Source: Candidatus Poseidonia alphae (GTDB lineage: Archaea > Thermoplasmatota > Poseidoniia > Poseidoniales > Poseidoniaceae). Taken from it: DNA of 34,442 nucleotides. A model generated the notes under the pieces. That model worked only from the letters and a program-made list of their open reading frames with translations, had not been told where the DNA came from and searched no databases. Below are positions 23,453 through 32,594 of this stretch, piece after piece. Location: assembly GCA_002505405.1 (NCBI GenBank), contig DAVD01000040.1:1-34442 (forward strand), given 5' to 3'. Each line of letters opens with the position of its first letter. Position 1 is the first letter of the stretch. Position numbers and translations under genes: made by a program.

Positions 23453-26400
23453 ATGGTCTCTTTCTCTCCTGCTCTCAGCATGGGAAGCAGTGGACGGTCT
23501 GTCTTCGTGCCCGGCTTGATTGCCGCATTGCTCCTCATCACACTGATTCCACTGGAGCATCCAGTATTGGAGAAATCAAGCCCAGTGCAACGTTCAGCAG
23601 GCCATGACCCTGGCGTTTCAGACGTCCCTACATGGAGGATTGGTGACCGCTGGATTTACTCTGGTACGTTTGACCCAACAATTCTTGTCACCGACACGGG
23701 GGTTGACGCGACGGTTGGCGAAATCCAAGGAGATACGACGGCGGAAGTCACTGCTATTTCCATGCAAAATGTCGACAATATGTCGGTTCTAGCATATACG
23801 CTCCGCTCAACCGCTAATTTCGATAAATCCGGAGTTTCACTGGAAGGGTATTCAGGGAACGTCTACATTGAATACACTCAAACCGAGTACCTGCGCGTCA
23901 GCGACTTATCATCGATTCGAAACGAACTTGACATGTACATACGCTTCGTCCCGAGTGGTATTTCATTCTTGGAGCAAATCCTTGGAGACATTACGATCAC
24001 AACGTCGTATTCACCCGTCAACGAGAACTATGATTTTCCGCTACGAGCCAACGAACGTTGGACGACGATGACCACTTCGTATGTCCAATGGTCCGGCCAG
24101 AGTGATTACATCACACCATTCCCACCTCCAGTTACTGAAACCAATACCACCACATGGGTTGTATCCAATGTCGGAAAACCAACCAATTCCTTCGGTCAAT
24201 CGACCGATTATGGTGGCTGCAACGGTTCGTATGAAATGCTGTCATACAACAGCGATGGAGATTCAGAAGGCTACAGATGGTACTGTCCTGAAGTTGGAAA
24301 CTATGCTTGGTTGCACACTGAAGACGATATCGGACTTACCATTGACTTCCGACTTAAGCGGTACGATCCGGTTGGAGCAGCTGGAGTTGACCCCTATTCA
24401 AATCCAGGCTCAAGAGACCCCTGCCTCCAGGTCAATCCTGAGCGCAGCATTACCGCGCTGAATACGCCAATGCAGGTTTGGGTTAATGCTTCTTCAAGTT
24501 GTTTCTCTAATCCTTCGGGCGTGAATCTTGAGCTGCATCATGAGCACGAAGGCATTGTCAAATCCCTAACAACCGGAGCAAATGGAAGTGCATGGACTAC
24601 AATCGACATCGGGGATGCCCTTGATTCATCAGCGAGCCAAACTGATTATGCAAGCCATGGATTGGTTGCTAAATCTGGAACCTACGTTGGAGCGAGCACC
24701 GTCACACTGGATGAATATCTTGTGGGGCTGGATGTGTTTGCTGACGCCGAAGCTGCCCAAATTCTCAGAATTCGAAGCGGCGTAATTACCTCCCTGAACG
24801 CACTTTCAGGCTACAATGTCCTTCCAGGTGATGAACTTGAAGTGGAGGTCTCGTTTAACAACCGAGGAATTACCGAATCAACGCCAACCGAAGCGGTCAT
24901 CACCTTACCAGATGGACTCACCAACCGAGTACCTCTTCCTGCCCTTGAAACCTATGAAGTGCACAAGGTCGCCCTCAATTGGACCGTACCCGTTACGGCT
25001 GACATCGGCACTCAAAGTTTGATGTGGGAAGCTGACCCTGACGGACTCAATTCTGCTGATGCAAATCCATCGAACAATCTCGCCATCATTGACCTGTTTG
25101 TCGGACGAGTCCCTACCGCCTTGGTCAACGGTTCATCCGGCCTTACGAACGATTACATCCTCCTCGATGCGTCTGAAAGTTTTGACGAAGACGGGGGAAA
25201 TGTCACGTGTGAATTTGCCGTTGCGTTTGATGACGGCACCCGTACGTGGTCCAGCCAGAAGGTGCTTGCGCCAAATTGTGTACTCAACTATACGTGGATT
25301 GATGATGGCTCTTATCCCGTTGAACTCACGGTTATCGACGAAGAACGAGACGAAGTCAATCTCACCGTGATTGTTGAAGTTGTCAATCGGGCACCGATGA
25401 TCGAAGTCCAGAGTGCACGGACTGAGGCCATGGTCGAATACCCAATCACGCTCTATGCATATGCAAACGATTCGGATTCAGAAGACGTATGGCCTGGCGT
25501 GGTCGACATCTATTGGCCGGGAGCAAACTGCAAGGAAGGATACTACACCCGAGTTTGCACGACGACGTCAAATGAGGAAGGTTGGACTACCTTTACGGCA
25601 GTAGGTTTGGATGATGACAGTACCATGGCTACGGCTACAATCGACATACGATTCACCAACATTAAGCCTCACAGTGTCAACATACAATTGGTTGACCAAA
25701 ACGGGCCCATCCTCATGGATGCCCAAAGCACATGGCATGTCACCGAAGACCAACCGATTCTGGTAAAGGGACAAGCGCAGGACTCCATCGACGATATTGA
25801 TGGACTCACACATACCTGGTGGCCAGATGATGCCCAGCCATCACTGATACGTACGTTTGATGGACGCACATCAGAATTTGATATGATCTGGCACGAGGCA
25901 GGATTGCATAAAATGAGACTGGAAATCACGGACTCCGAAGGCGAATCTAGCGGGGTTGAAGAACGGTGGATCAGCGTTGCGAATGTTGCACCAACAATCG
26001 AGCCACTCAATCAGATTCTCCCCATTGCGGAAGGTCAAAGCATCAGCGTGACCGGAAGTTCTTCCGATTCAAGTTCCGACCAAGAAACATTGATTCGTTG
26101 TTGGGACATTGACCCCAGCATGGACTCAAATGACATCGGTAGCGCAGACGACGATTGCGATGTCATCGGAGATAACTTGACCATTTCATGGAATCGAAGT
26201 GGGACCCACAAATTGGTTTATCACGTAACGGATAACGATGGAGCTCATACAAGTGAAGTTCTAACGGTTGAAGTATTGAATACGCCACCGCTCATTCGCA
26301 CTACAGCCATTGCCTGTGTTGCCTATGAACCATGTACCCTTGACGCTCAATCCACGATTGATGCCCTTAACGATTTGGATGGTTTAACCGTCGTCTGGGA

Positions 26401-26989
26401 CATTGACATCGAATTCGATAGCAACGAGGATGGAATTCCAGACAATGATGCCGACGTCATCGGGAAGACCGTCACCTACACCTTCCGTAAGGCTGGGAGT
26501 CAATCCATCAAAGTCATGGCTTGGGACGAAGACCCACAACGACCAGGAACCAAAGTCATCACGTTCGCAGTAGCTCCAGCAGACCGTACAGCATTGGAAA
26601 ACATCGGAGCCTCATTGGCTGGCGAAGAAGCGAATCCATTGATGCAAGGAGGGCTGCTTGTGTTGCTCCTTAGCCTCCTGTTGATGTTCTCAAGACGTAA
26701 ATCAAAGGCAGGGGACGATGACATGTGGAGTGATTTATCGCAAAACCTGATGGTTGAAAATAACGATGCAAGAGAGGAATCGATGGCTGAAAAGCGACCC
26801 AGTTCCCCTCCACCAGAATATTTATTCCAAATGGCGCTTGAAAATGCTCCAGCATCAATTCTTGAAAGCAATCCCAATGAAACCAACTCGGAGGGACCAC
26901 CCGTGCCCGAAACAGGACTACCGGAAGGCTGGACTACCGAACAATGGTCATACTACGGTCAACAATGGCTTGATTCTCAAAACACGTGA
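23453..26989 (+). CDS. Giant PKD-repeat surface protein A, membrane-anchored
   Basis: The 1178-residue exported protein has a signal or anchor helix at about 17-33. An N-terminal domain at about 55-440 begins VPTWRIGDRWIY. A CARDB-like segment spans about 450-552 (GYNVLPGDELEVEVSFNNRG). Five PKD/Ig-like modules span about 552-1045, each ending in a V-x-N-x-x-P strand. Asp-rich loops (DSNEDGIPDNDADV, DSNDIGSADDDCDV) look calcium-binding. A transmembrane helix sits at about 1062-1080, followed by a cytosolic tail ending in GLPEGWTTEQWSYYG.QWL (about 1155-1173). Likely roles are surface adhesion, polymer binding or cell-envelope structure; no catalytic site is seen. ATG 23453 is preferred over the TTG at 23450. 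It is paralogous to the next gene. Confidence 0.87.
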   Translation: MVSFSPALSMGSSGRSVFVPGLIAALLLITLIPLEHPVLEKSSPVQRSAGHDPGVSDVPTWRIGDRWIYSGTFDPTILVTDTGVDATVGEIQGDTTAEVTAISMQNVDNMSVLAYTLRSTANFDKSGVSLEGYSGNVYIEYTQTEYLRVSDLSSIRNELDMYIRFVPSGISFLEQILGDITITTSYSPVNENYDFPLRANERWTTMTTSYVQWSGQSDYITPFPPPVTETNTTTWVVSNVGKPTNSFGQSTDYGGCNGSYEMLSYNSDGDSEGYRWYCPEVGNYAWLHTEDDIGLTIDFRLKRYDPVGAAGVDPYSNPGSRDPCLQVNPERSITALNTPMQVWVNASSSCFSNPSGVNLELHHEHEGIVKSLTTGANGSAWTTIDIGDALDSSASQTDYASHGLVAKSGTYVGASTVTLDEYLVGLDVFADAEAAQILRIRSGVITSLNALSGYNVLPGDELEVEVSFNNRGITESTPTEAVITLPDGLTNRVPLPALETYEVHKVALNWTVPVTADIGTQSLMWEADPDGLNSADANPSNNLAIIDLFVGRVPTALVNGSSGLTNDYILLDASESFDEDGGNVTCEFAVAFDDGTRTWSSQKVLAPNCVLNYTWIDDGSYPVELTVIDEERDEVNLTVIVEVVNRAPMIEVQSARTEAMVEYPITLYAYANDSDSEDVWPGVVDIYWPGANCKEGYYTRVCTTTSNEEGWTTFTAVGLDDDSTMATATIDIRFTNIKPHSVNIQLVDQNGPILMDAQSTWHVTEDQPILVKGQAQDSIDDIDGLTHTWWPDDAQPSLIRTFDGRTSEFDMIWHEAGLHKMRLEITDSEGESSGVEERWISVANVAPTIEPLNQILPIAEGQSISVTGSSSDSSSDQETLIRCWDIDPSMDSNDIGSADDDCDVIGDNLTISWNRSGTHKLVYHVTDNDGAHTSEVLTVEVLNTPPLIRTTAIACVAYEPCTLDAQSTIDALNDLDGLTVVWDIDIEFDSNEDGIPDNDADVIGKTVTYTFRKAGSQSIKVMAWDEDPQRPGTKVITFAVAPADRTALENIGASLAGEEANPLMQGGLLVLLLSLLLMFSRRKSKAGDDDMWSDLSQNLMVENNDAREESMAEKRPSSPPPEYLFQMALENAPASILESNPNETNSEGPPVPETGLPEGWTTEQWSYYGQQWLDSQNT

Positions 26990-27036
26990 AACGACGAAGG
27001 ACACTTCCTAAAGTATGAGAACGCCCACGACGAGGC

Positions 27037-30000
27037 ATGAACCGAGACTTGTGGAAGGCAACCTTCGTCGCCGTTTTGTTCCTCCTCACTCCGATGTTGA
27101 GTCAGGTTAGCCCGGCAACCCTCCTCGCAGAGGAGAACACCTCCGAACACAGTTCAACGGGTAATCTTTCAATCGTGGACGTCCCCAACTATCGAATTGG
27201 TGACAAGTGGGTCTATGAAACGAAATTTGACGTGGCTCAACTCATCGCCCAAGCCAACGTTTCCGCATCGCTCAACACACTGACTGGAGACACCGTCAAT
27301 ACAGTCACTGATATCCTCTACGAAACCGATGAAAATGGCGACACGGTATTGGTGTACGAAATCACCGTTGACGGCTCGTTTAGTTCCGGCAACAGTGGAG
27401 CGACCCTTGAAGGAACGAGTGGGCGGTTGGAAATTGATTACGATGGAACCGACATCATCCGAGCAAGAGACCTGGCGACGAGGGAATCCAATTTTAATTT
27501 GGATGTGACATTTGCTCCTTTTAACCTCGGGTTTTTGAGCTTCACGTTGGCTGATATCAACTTTGATAACAGTTACACGCCAGCCAAAGAAACACATGAT
27601 TTCCCACTTCGAAACGGCGACCAGTGGTACATGCCCTTCCGCGCAGACACCGTGGTAACAGGCACGTCTGATTATTTTGACCCGTCGGAATTTGATGGAG
27701 GTGGACCCGAAAACTATTCATGGCAGGTCATCAAGAACGAAGCCCCCAGTGAAGATGGAGACACACCGCAATATTTGGGCTGCGACAATTCATACAAAAT
27801 CTCAGAATGGAATGAATCGGGAGTCAATACCGGATTCAACTGGTACTGCCCTGATGCTCGAGGAAGCGCCTGGAACCGAATCATCAATCCAGCTGGATTT
27901 ACCATTGATTGGATTTTGAAGACGTACAACCCAAGCGACTCAAACAGCGTAGTTGCTGGCTCTTCACCGGGTGGTCGAAACACCAACCTCAACGTAGCGA
28001 CGGCTTACTCAGCAACCCTTCCGGACTCCACTGAAACCATTACCGTTGATTACAACGTCGCAGGCTCACCACCAAGCCCGATAGCCAATACAAATTTACA
28101 ACTGCGATACGAGATTGCTGGAACCATTCTCAATCCTACGACCGATCAGAACGGCATGGCTCAAGTATCCCTTAACGTATCCAATGAAACCGACACGACG
28201 CCAGGCAGTGACGACCATACCAGCAACGGAGTTGTTGTTTACGACCCAGCCACAAAAGTCATCGGAGCTGCCACTGTTGTCCAAGACCTAAATGTCGTGG
28301 GAATTGACCTCATTGCTCAATCCTCATCGGTCATTGTGGAGCGTACGCGAGGTGGCGTAACATCAACCCTCGGAGCATCAATTGGTTACAATGCGTTACC
28401 AGGAGACATGATGATGTTCTCATTGCCGGCTCAGAACAGAGGTGTATTGAGCTCACCAACGACCTACATGGGGATTGAGACACCTGACGGGGCAATATAC
28501 CGAGAGCCACTATCGGCCATTGGACCGTATTCAGAGGAGCGAGTGATCGTCAACTGGGCAGTACCTGAGAACTTGGCTGTGGGCTTTAAGAATCTCAAAT
28601 TTACAGTGGACCCAGACATGAACGTGACCGCTGACGCCAACCGAACAAACAACGACGCCACCATCGAAATTTTCATTGGTCGGGCTCCAACCGCTGTCAT
28701 GGAAGCGAGTGAAGGGAAATACACCTTTGAAAACGTCACCCTCAATGCTACCGGCAGTTACGATGAAGATGGAGGAGACGTGGGTTGTGTCTTCGAAATC
28801 GAATCACGTGTAGGCCTTATTGACGTGATTGAAGCGCCCAACTGCATCACTCACTGGAACTGGTCAAACAGCGGCATATGGTCCATCACAGTTATCGTTA
28901 CCGACGGTGAATTGGATGTTGATGAACTCCAAATTGATGTAACCGTGCTTAACCGCGCCCCCGTTTTCAACCTTTCACATGATGCAACCGTGCCCGTCGA
29001 GCAGAGCATCACCATCAATGCAGTTGACATACAAGACATTGACACTTCTTCTCCAACAGGGCAACAAGTCACCATTTCATGGCCAGGATTGGAATGTACT
29101 GAAGGATTGACTCAACCCACTTGCACGTTCATCCCAACGAGCGAAGGCCCGATGAACATCACAGCCATCGCCACGGATGATGATGGCGCAACAACAACGG
29201 TTACCAGTCCTTTAGACGTGTTGAACATACCACCAACAATCGGTTTCCCCGAATTATGGACCGGAGGCGAACAACTGTTGCAGGATGCAAACGGAACATG
29301 GCATCTTGACGAAGACGAAATCGCCCTGCTGCGAGTTGTTGCAGACGATACCAGCAACGACCAAGGAACATTGATCGTTGAATGGCTTCCATCGATTGAG
29401 GATGAAAACTGGACCATAACCAGCATCGGAATTTCCTCATCGGAAGCGGTAGCATGGACTGCATCTGGAATTCATACACTGAATGTTAGAGCAATCGACA
29501 GCGACGGTGCAACATCAGCGACCCAAACCGGTGAAGTCTTGATTCACAACGTCGCACCGACCGTTACCGGACTGCCGGGAAACACTCCTGTGTTCGAAGA
29601 GGATAACCTCTCGTTGGAAGTCGTTGCTAGCGATACCGCCTCCGATGTTGCGACATTGGAGATTTGCTGGGACTTTAACGCCATGGTTGACGAAGACAAC
29701 GACGGAACAAGAAACAACGATTGTGAACTCTCTGGTGCCTCAATTTCCAAGTCGTGGTCGACAACAGGTGTTCGATGGATTACCGTCACTGTAACCGATG
29801 ATGACGGAGCCACTGCAACTCAATCAATGAACGTCAGTGTTCTCAATCTGCCACCAACGGCAGTCATCACACTCGGCTCACTTGCAGACGGCCTTGTGGA
29901 AGGAGACAACTTGACCCTCGACGGAACAGATTCTGTTGAAACCGCAGGCGATAAAACGACGCTCATTTACCAATGGGACGCCTCGTTTTTGGATACCGAC

Positions 30001-30621
30001 CTCGATGGTAGTAAGGTTGGCGATGTTGACCACCAAGGTGGAGCATGGACCATAGAAGACCTCCCAGCAGGCACGTGGACCATCGTCCTAACGGTCACCG
30101 ACGATGATGGTGAATTCCAGCAAACTGAACTTTCATTCGTGGTATCACAAGCCCCTTCGGAAGGTTTGTTTGAGAGCATCTCAGACACTGTAGGAACCAC
30201 CATGACCTATGTCATCTTCATTCTTGGAATTGTGATTGCTGGATTGGTTGCTTTCCTGCTCTTTACGAGAAAGCGGCCCAGCGACGACCTCAAAGGGTTC
30301 TCGTCGTTTGAACAACCGTTTGAAGCACCTCCTGTCGCTGCTGCTCCTTCAGAACTCGCACCACAACAGACATCATATGCACCGCAACCAACCGTTGCTG
30401 AACCCATCTATCAAGAACCTCAGCCCGTCAATACAGGACCACAAATCCCAGCAACAGGACTGCCGGAGGGATGGACGATGGAACAGTGGAATTACTATGG
30501 CGAACAATGGTTGGCTGCAAATACTGCACCGGCTCCGGTTCAACAACCCATAGTTTCTAACCCTGCACCAGCACCTGCCTCAACAGAGTTGCAATCGTTA
30601 TTGGACGATCTCGACTTCTGA
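27037..30621 (+). CDS. Giant PKD-repeat surface protein B, paralogue of A
   Basis: The 1194-residue protein has the same layout as protein A. A signal peptide (about 8-24) precedes an N-terminal domain starting VPNYRIGDKWVY. A CARDB-like segment follows (GYNALPGDMMMFSLPAQNRG). Five PKD-like modules span about 548-1040, including Asp-rich loops (DEDNDGTRNNDCEL, DTDLDGSKVGD). A transmembrane helix is at about 1055-1075, and the cytosolic tail carries GLPEGWTMEQWNYYG.QWL (about 1141-1160). Unlike A, the tail continues with a Pro/Ala-rich spacer and ends LQSLLDDLDF. It starts 47 bases after protein A, with only a weak TATA-like CTAAAGTA at the normal distance, so it may be co-transcribed with A. 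sepF follows 9 bases after its stop. Confidence 0.88.
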   Translation: MNRDLWKATFVAVLFLLTPMLSQVSPATLLAEENTSEHSSTGNLSIVDVPNYRIGDKWVYETKFDVAQLIAQANVSASLNTLTGDTVNTVTDILYETDENGDTVLVYEITVDGSFSSGNSGATLEGTSGRLEIDYDGTDIIRARDLATRESNFNLDVTFAPFNLGFLSFTLADINFDNSYTPAKETHDFPLRNGDQWYMPFRADTVVTGTSDYFDPSEFDGGGPENYSWQVIKNEAPSEDGDTPQYLGCDNSYKISEWNESGVNTGFNWYCPDARGSAWNRIINPAGFTIDWILKTYNPSDSNSVVAGSSPGGRNTNLNVATAYSATLPDSTETITVDYNVAGSPPSPIANTNLQLRYEIAGTILNPTTDQNGMAQVSLNVSNETDTTPGSDDHTSNGVVVYDPATKVIGAATVVQDLNVVGIDLIAQSSSVIVERTRGGVTSTLGASIGYNALPGDMMMFSLPAQNRGVLSSPTTYMGIETPDGAIYREPLSAIGPYSEERVIVNWAVPENLAVGFKNLKFTVDPDMNVTADANRTNNDATIEIFIGRAPTAVMEASEGKYTFENVTLNATGSYDEDGGDVGCVFEIESRVGLIDVIEAPNCITHWNWSNSGIWSITVIVTDGELDVDELQIDVTVLNRAPVFNLSHDATVPVEQSITINAVDIQDIDTSSPTGQQVTISWPGLECTEGLTQPTCTFIPTSEGPMNITAIATDDDGATTTVTSPLDVLNIPPTIGFPELWTGGEQLLQDANGTWHLDEDEIALLRVVADDTSNDQGTLIVEWLPSIEDENWTITSIGISSSEAVAWTASGIHTLNVRAIDSDGATSATQTGEVLIHNVAPTVTGLPGNTPVFEEDNLSLEVVASDTASDVATLEICWDFNAMVDEDNDGTRNNDCELSGASISKSWSTTGVRWITVTVTDDDGATATQSMNVSVLNLPPTAVITLGSLADGLVEGDNLTLDGTDSVETAGDKTTLIYQWDASFLDTDLDGSKVGDVDHQGGAWTIEDLPAGTWTIVLTVTDDDGEFQQTELSFVVSQAPSEGLFESISDTVGTTMTYVIFILGIVIAGLVAFLLFTRKRPSDDLKGFSSFEQPFEAPPVAAAPSELAPQQTSYAPQPTVAEPIYQEPQPVNTGPQIPATGLPEGWTMEQWNYYGEQWLAANTAPAPVQQPIVSNPAPAPASTELQSLLDDLDF

Positions 30622-30630
30622 GGGCATATT

Positions 30631-31200
30631 ATGGCAAATCTTTGGCAATTCTTTGGACTACCCGACCCCGAAGGCAATTCAAACCGAGAGGCACCCTCAA
30701 CGCCTCTTCGACCGGCCCCGACCCCCGTGAATGTTGAACAAGCGACCCTCACCACGGTTGAACCCGCTCCCGTCATGGCCAACACCACTTCAGCACCTCT
30801 GCAACCGTCCTCGACACGGCTCCAACCGCCGTTAAACTGGACTGGCCCTCTTACACCGGATGGGGAACCATTCCACGACCTCGGACTCCATACGGGACGG
30901 CCACAGGTGCTTCCATCCAAAGCCCTGAGGTATGTTGCACCGGATGCCATGAAACGCATTCACACACAGCAAATACTGCAACGCGTGCTTCAAGGTGATA
31001 CGGTTATTGTGGATTTGCGTCCTTTGGTCCATATGGAAAGCCATCAAATGGCCTGTAGAAGGGAATTGAAGCACATGGGAGATGAAGCTGGAGTCAACAT
31101 TTTCTCCCTCGACCAAGAAGACAAGTTACTCATGATTCCCGGAATCAATGTCGTTGTTGATATGAAAAAGCATGAACTTGGGCTTACGCCGTTGATGTGA
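30631..31200 (+). CDS. sepF: SepF-like cell division protein
   Basis: The 189-residue protein has a short amphipathic start (MANLWQFFGLP) that may act as a membrane-targeting sequence. A Pro/Thr-rich disordered linker (about 15-75) follows, then a C-terminal core (about 105-189) with the SepF pattern: QGDTVIVDLRPL, a helix, GDEAGVNIFSLDQEDKLLMIPGINVVVD. In archaea SepF anchors FtsZ to the membrane as a dimer or oligomer. It lies 9 bases after surface protein B, probably in one transcript, and is convergent with the Maf gene (2-base gap). FtsZ itself is not in the window. Confidence 0.82.
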   Translation: MANLWQFFGLPDPEGNSNREAPSTPLRPAPTPVNVEQATLTTVEPAPVMANTTSAPLQPSSTRLQPPLNWTGPLTPDGEPFHDLGLHTGRPQVLPSKALRYVAPDAMKRIHTQQILQRVLQGDTVIVDLRPLVHMESHQMACRRELKHMGDEAGVNIFSLDQEDKLLMIPGINVVVDMKKHELGLTPLM

Positions 31201-31202
31201 CC

Positions 31203-31814
31203 TCAATTGATGTTTGACAATTGCTCGAGCATTTCCATTGCCGATTGAGCAAGCCCCAACACCACCGATTCGCTACCATCAACCAAACGAGCATGCTCAC
31301 CCATTGGTCCGTGGAGGTCGTAACCTCCTGCTTTTCCTTTCCAAGAGCCGGATCGAATCAGGTCGAGCAAAACCTCATCGCTGAAAGTTGGGAACTCTAC
31401 GAGTGCAAACTCGCAAAAAAACGTCCACTTCCCCATGAAATGAACCCCCGTAGCGCTCCATACCTGATGGCGGCGGCCTGAAAGACGGTGAAGCATCATG
31501 GCTGCTTCTGCGGCGTCAGCAGGCTTCCCCATGCTCAACGAGTGGTCGTCGGGGTCACTGATCATGGTGTCTGAGACAACGGTGACTTGAACGTCATTGA
31601 AGTCGGAAATCGCATGTGCTTTACGTTTGCAGATCGTCAGCACCTGGTGGTCTACACTTCCAATCGGTGGAGTTTCATCAACACCGGGAACCCCCGACTG
31701 ATGCAAATGAGGGAATAACGGGTCCAGCATTACCTTTCGGCGCTCTGAATTTGATGCCAGCCAAACCTTCACATCATGCCCAAAGAGCGGCGCACTTTGG
31801 AGGTTACGATTCAT
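31203..31814 (-). CDS. maf: Maf-family nucleoside triphosphate pyrophosphatase
   Basis: The 203-residue protein shows the Maf motifs in order: VWLASNSERRKVML near the N-terminus, a DETPP segment, KRKAHAIS, VVSDTMIS (normally A-D-T), and MGKPADAAEAAMMLHRLSGRRHQV. The fold hydrolyses non-canonical or modified nucleotides to monophosphates; in some bacteria Maf affects septum formation. The frame is open to a GTG at 31949, but those residues are not conserved-looking and would overlap the divergent KaiC-like gene; ATG 31814 gives the normal N-terminus with a few extra residues. It is convergent with sepF. Confidence 0.87.
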   Translation of the reverse strand: MNRNLQSAPLFGHDVKVWLASNSERRKVMLDPLFPHLHQSGVPGVDETPPIGSVDHQVLTICKRKAHAISDFNDVQVTVVSDTMISDPDDHSLSMGKPADAAEAAMMLHRLSGRRHQVWSATGVHFMGKWTFFCEFALVEFPTFSDEVLLDLIRSGSWKGKAGGYDLHGPMGEHARLVDGSESVVLGLAQSAMEMLEQLSNIN

Positions 31815-31871
31815 GAATCTCAAGGGAGAGGTTGAAGAATTGGAAGGTGTACCATAGCGTGAGTGAGCCGC

Positions 31872-32591
31872 ATGAGTGCAATGGAACGAATCCCTACACA
31901 TATCGAAGGTCTGGACGAAAAAATGCAGGGCGGTATCCCGCAGGGGCACATATGTATCGTTGCAGGATCATCCGGTGCAATGAAGTCCAGCCTCACGTTT
32001 TCGATGCTGTATAACGCAGTTCTCTACGGGGAAACCAGTGGAATCTACGTGACCCTTGAACAGGGCAAAGAATCGCTACGCTCCCACATGGCAAACATGG
32101 GAATGAACGTGGATGACCCTCGTGTCCGAAACCGTATCGCTATCATTGACCTGGCTGACCTTCGCGTACAACTTGACGAACAAGGAATGAGCAACCGTGT
32201 GGATTGGATGGGACAACTCATCAAGCAATTGACCTCGTATCGACAATCCATCGGATTTGAACTTCTCGTGTTTGACTCCCTTGGAGCCTTTTTCACCCTT
32301 ACAAAAATGGAAAACCCTCGTGACGAGATTTTCCGCCTCTTTGAAGCAACCCGTCGTTTGGAATTGACTTCTTTCTTCATCTGTGAAATGACAGGTGAAG
32401 ACCACAAGCAGTTTGGTGAATATGGAGTTGAAGATTATCTTTCAGACGGAGTGGTCCATCTGGTCATGGAGCGCCATGGAGACGACGTCATGAGAAAAAT
32501 CGGAGTTGTCAAAATGCGCCACACCAACCACTTGTTGGGTTACAAGCCCTTCAACTGGAAAGAAGACGAACAGCGATTCACAATCTTGTGA
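31872..32591 (+). CDS. KaiC/RadA-like RecA-superfamily ATPase with altered Walker A
   Basis: The 239-residue single-domain KaiC-like protein begins RIPTHIEGLDEKMQGGIPQGHI, the family entry strand. The P-loop is GSSGAMKS (residues 32-39) with Met37 where the loop normally has Gly before Lys38. VTLEQGKES carries the catalytic Glu region, and LLVFDSLGAFFTL is Walker B. The C-terminus (VVKMRHTNHLLGYKPFNW) matches the KaiC core end. Members act as signalling or regulatory ATPases, often with unknown partners. ATG 31872 is preferred; ATG 31881 and GTG 31863 are in frame. It is divergent from maf and convergent with glmS (3-base gap). Confidence 0.87.
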   Translation: MSAMERIPTHIEGLDEKMQGGIPQGHICIVAGSSGAMKSSLTFSMLYNAVLYGETSGIYVTLEQGKESLRSHMANMGMNVDDPRVRNRIAIIDLADLRVQLDEQGMSNRVDWMGQLIKQLTSYRQSIGFELLVFDSLGAFFTLTKMENPRDEIFRLFEATRRLELTSFFICEMTGEDHKQFGEYGVEDYLSDGVVHLVMERHGDDVMRKIGVVKMRHTNHLLGYKPFNWKEDEQRFTIL

Positions 32592-32594
32592 GGT

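Noticed and set aside
25110..26585. PKD modules as nucleotide repeats or a CRISPR-like array
   Set aside because: The periodicity (about 290 bases) is only at the protein-fold level; the DNA units are not near-identical and there are no short constant repeats with spacers.
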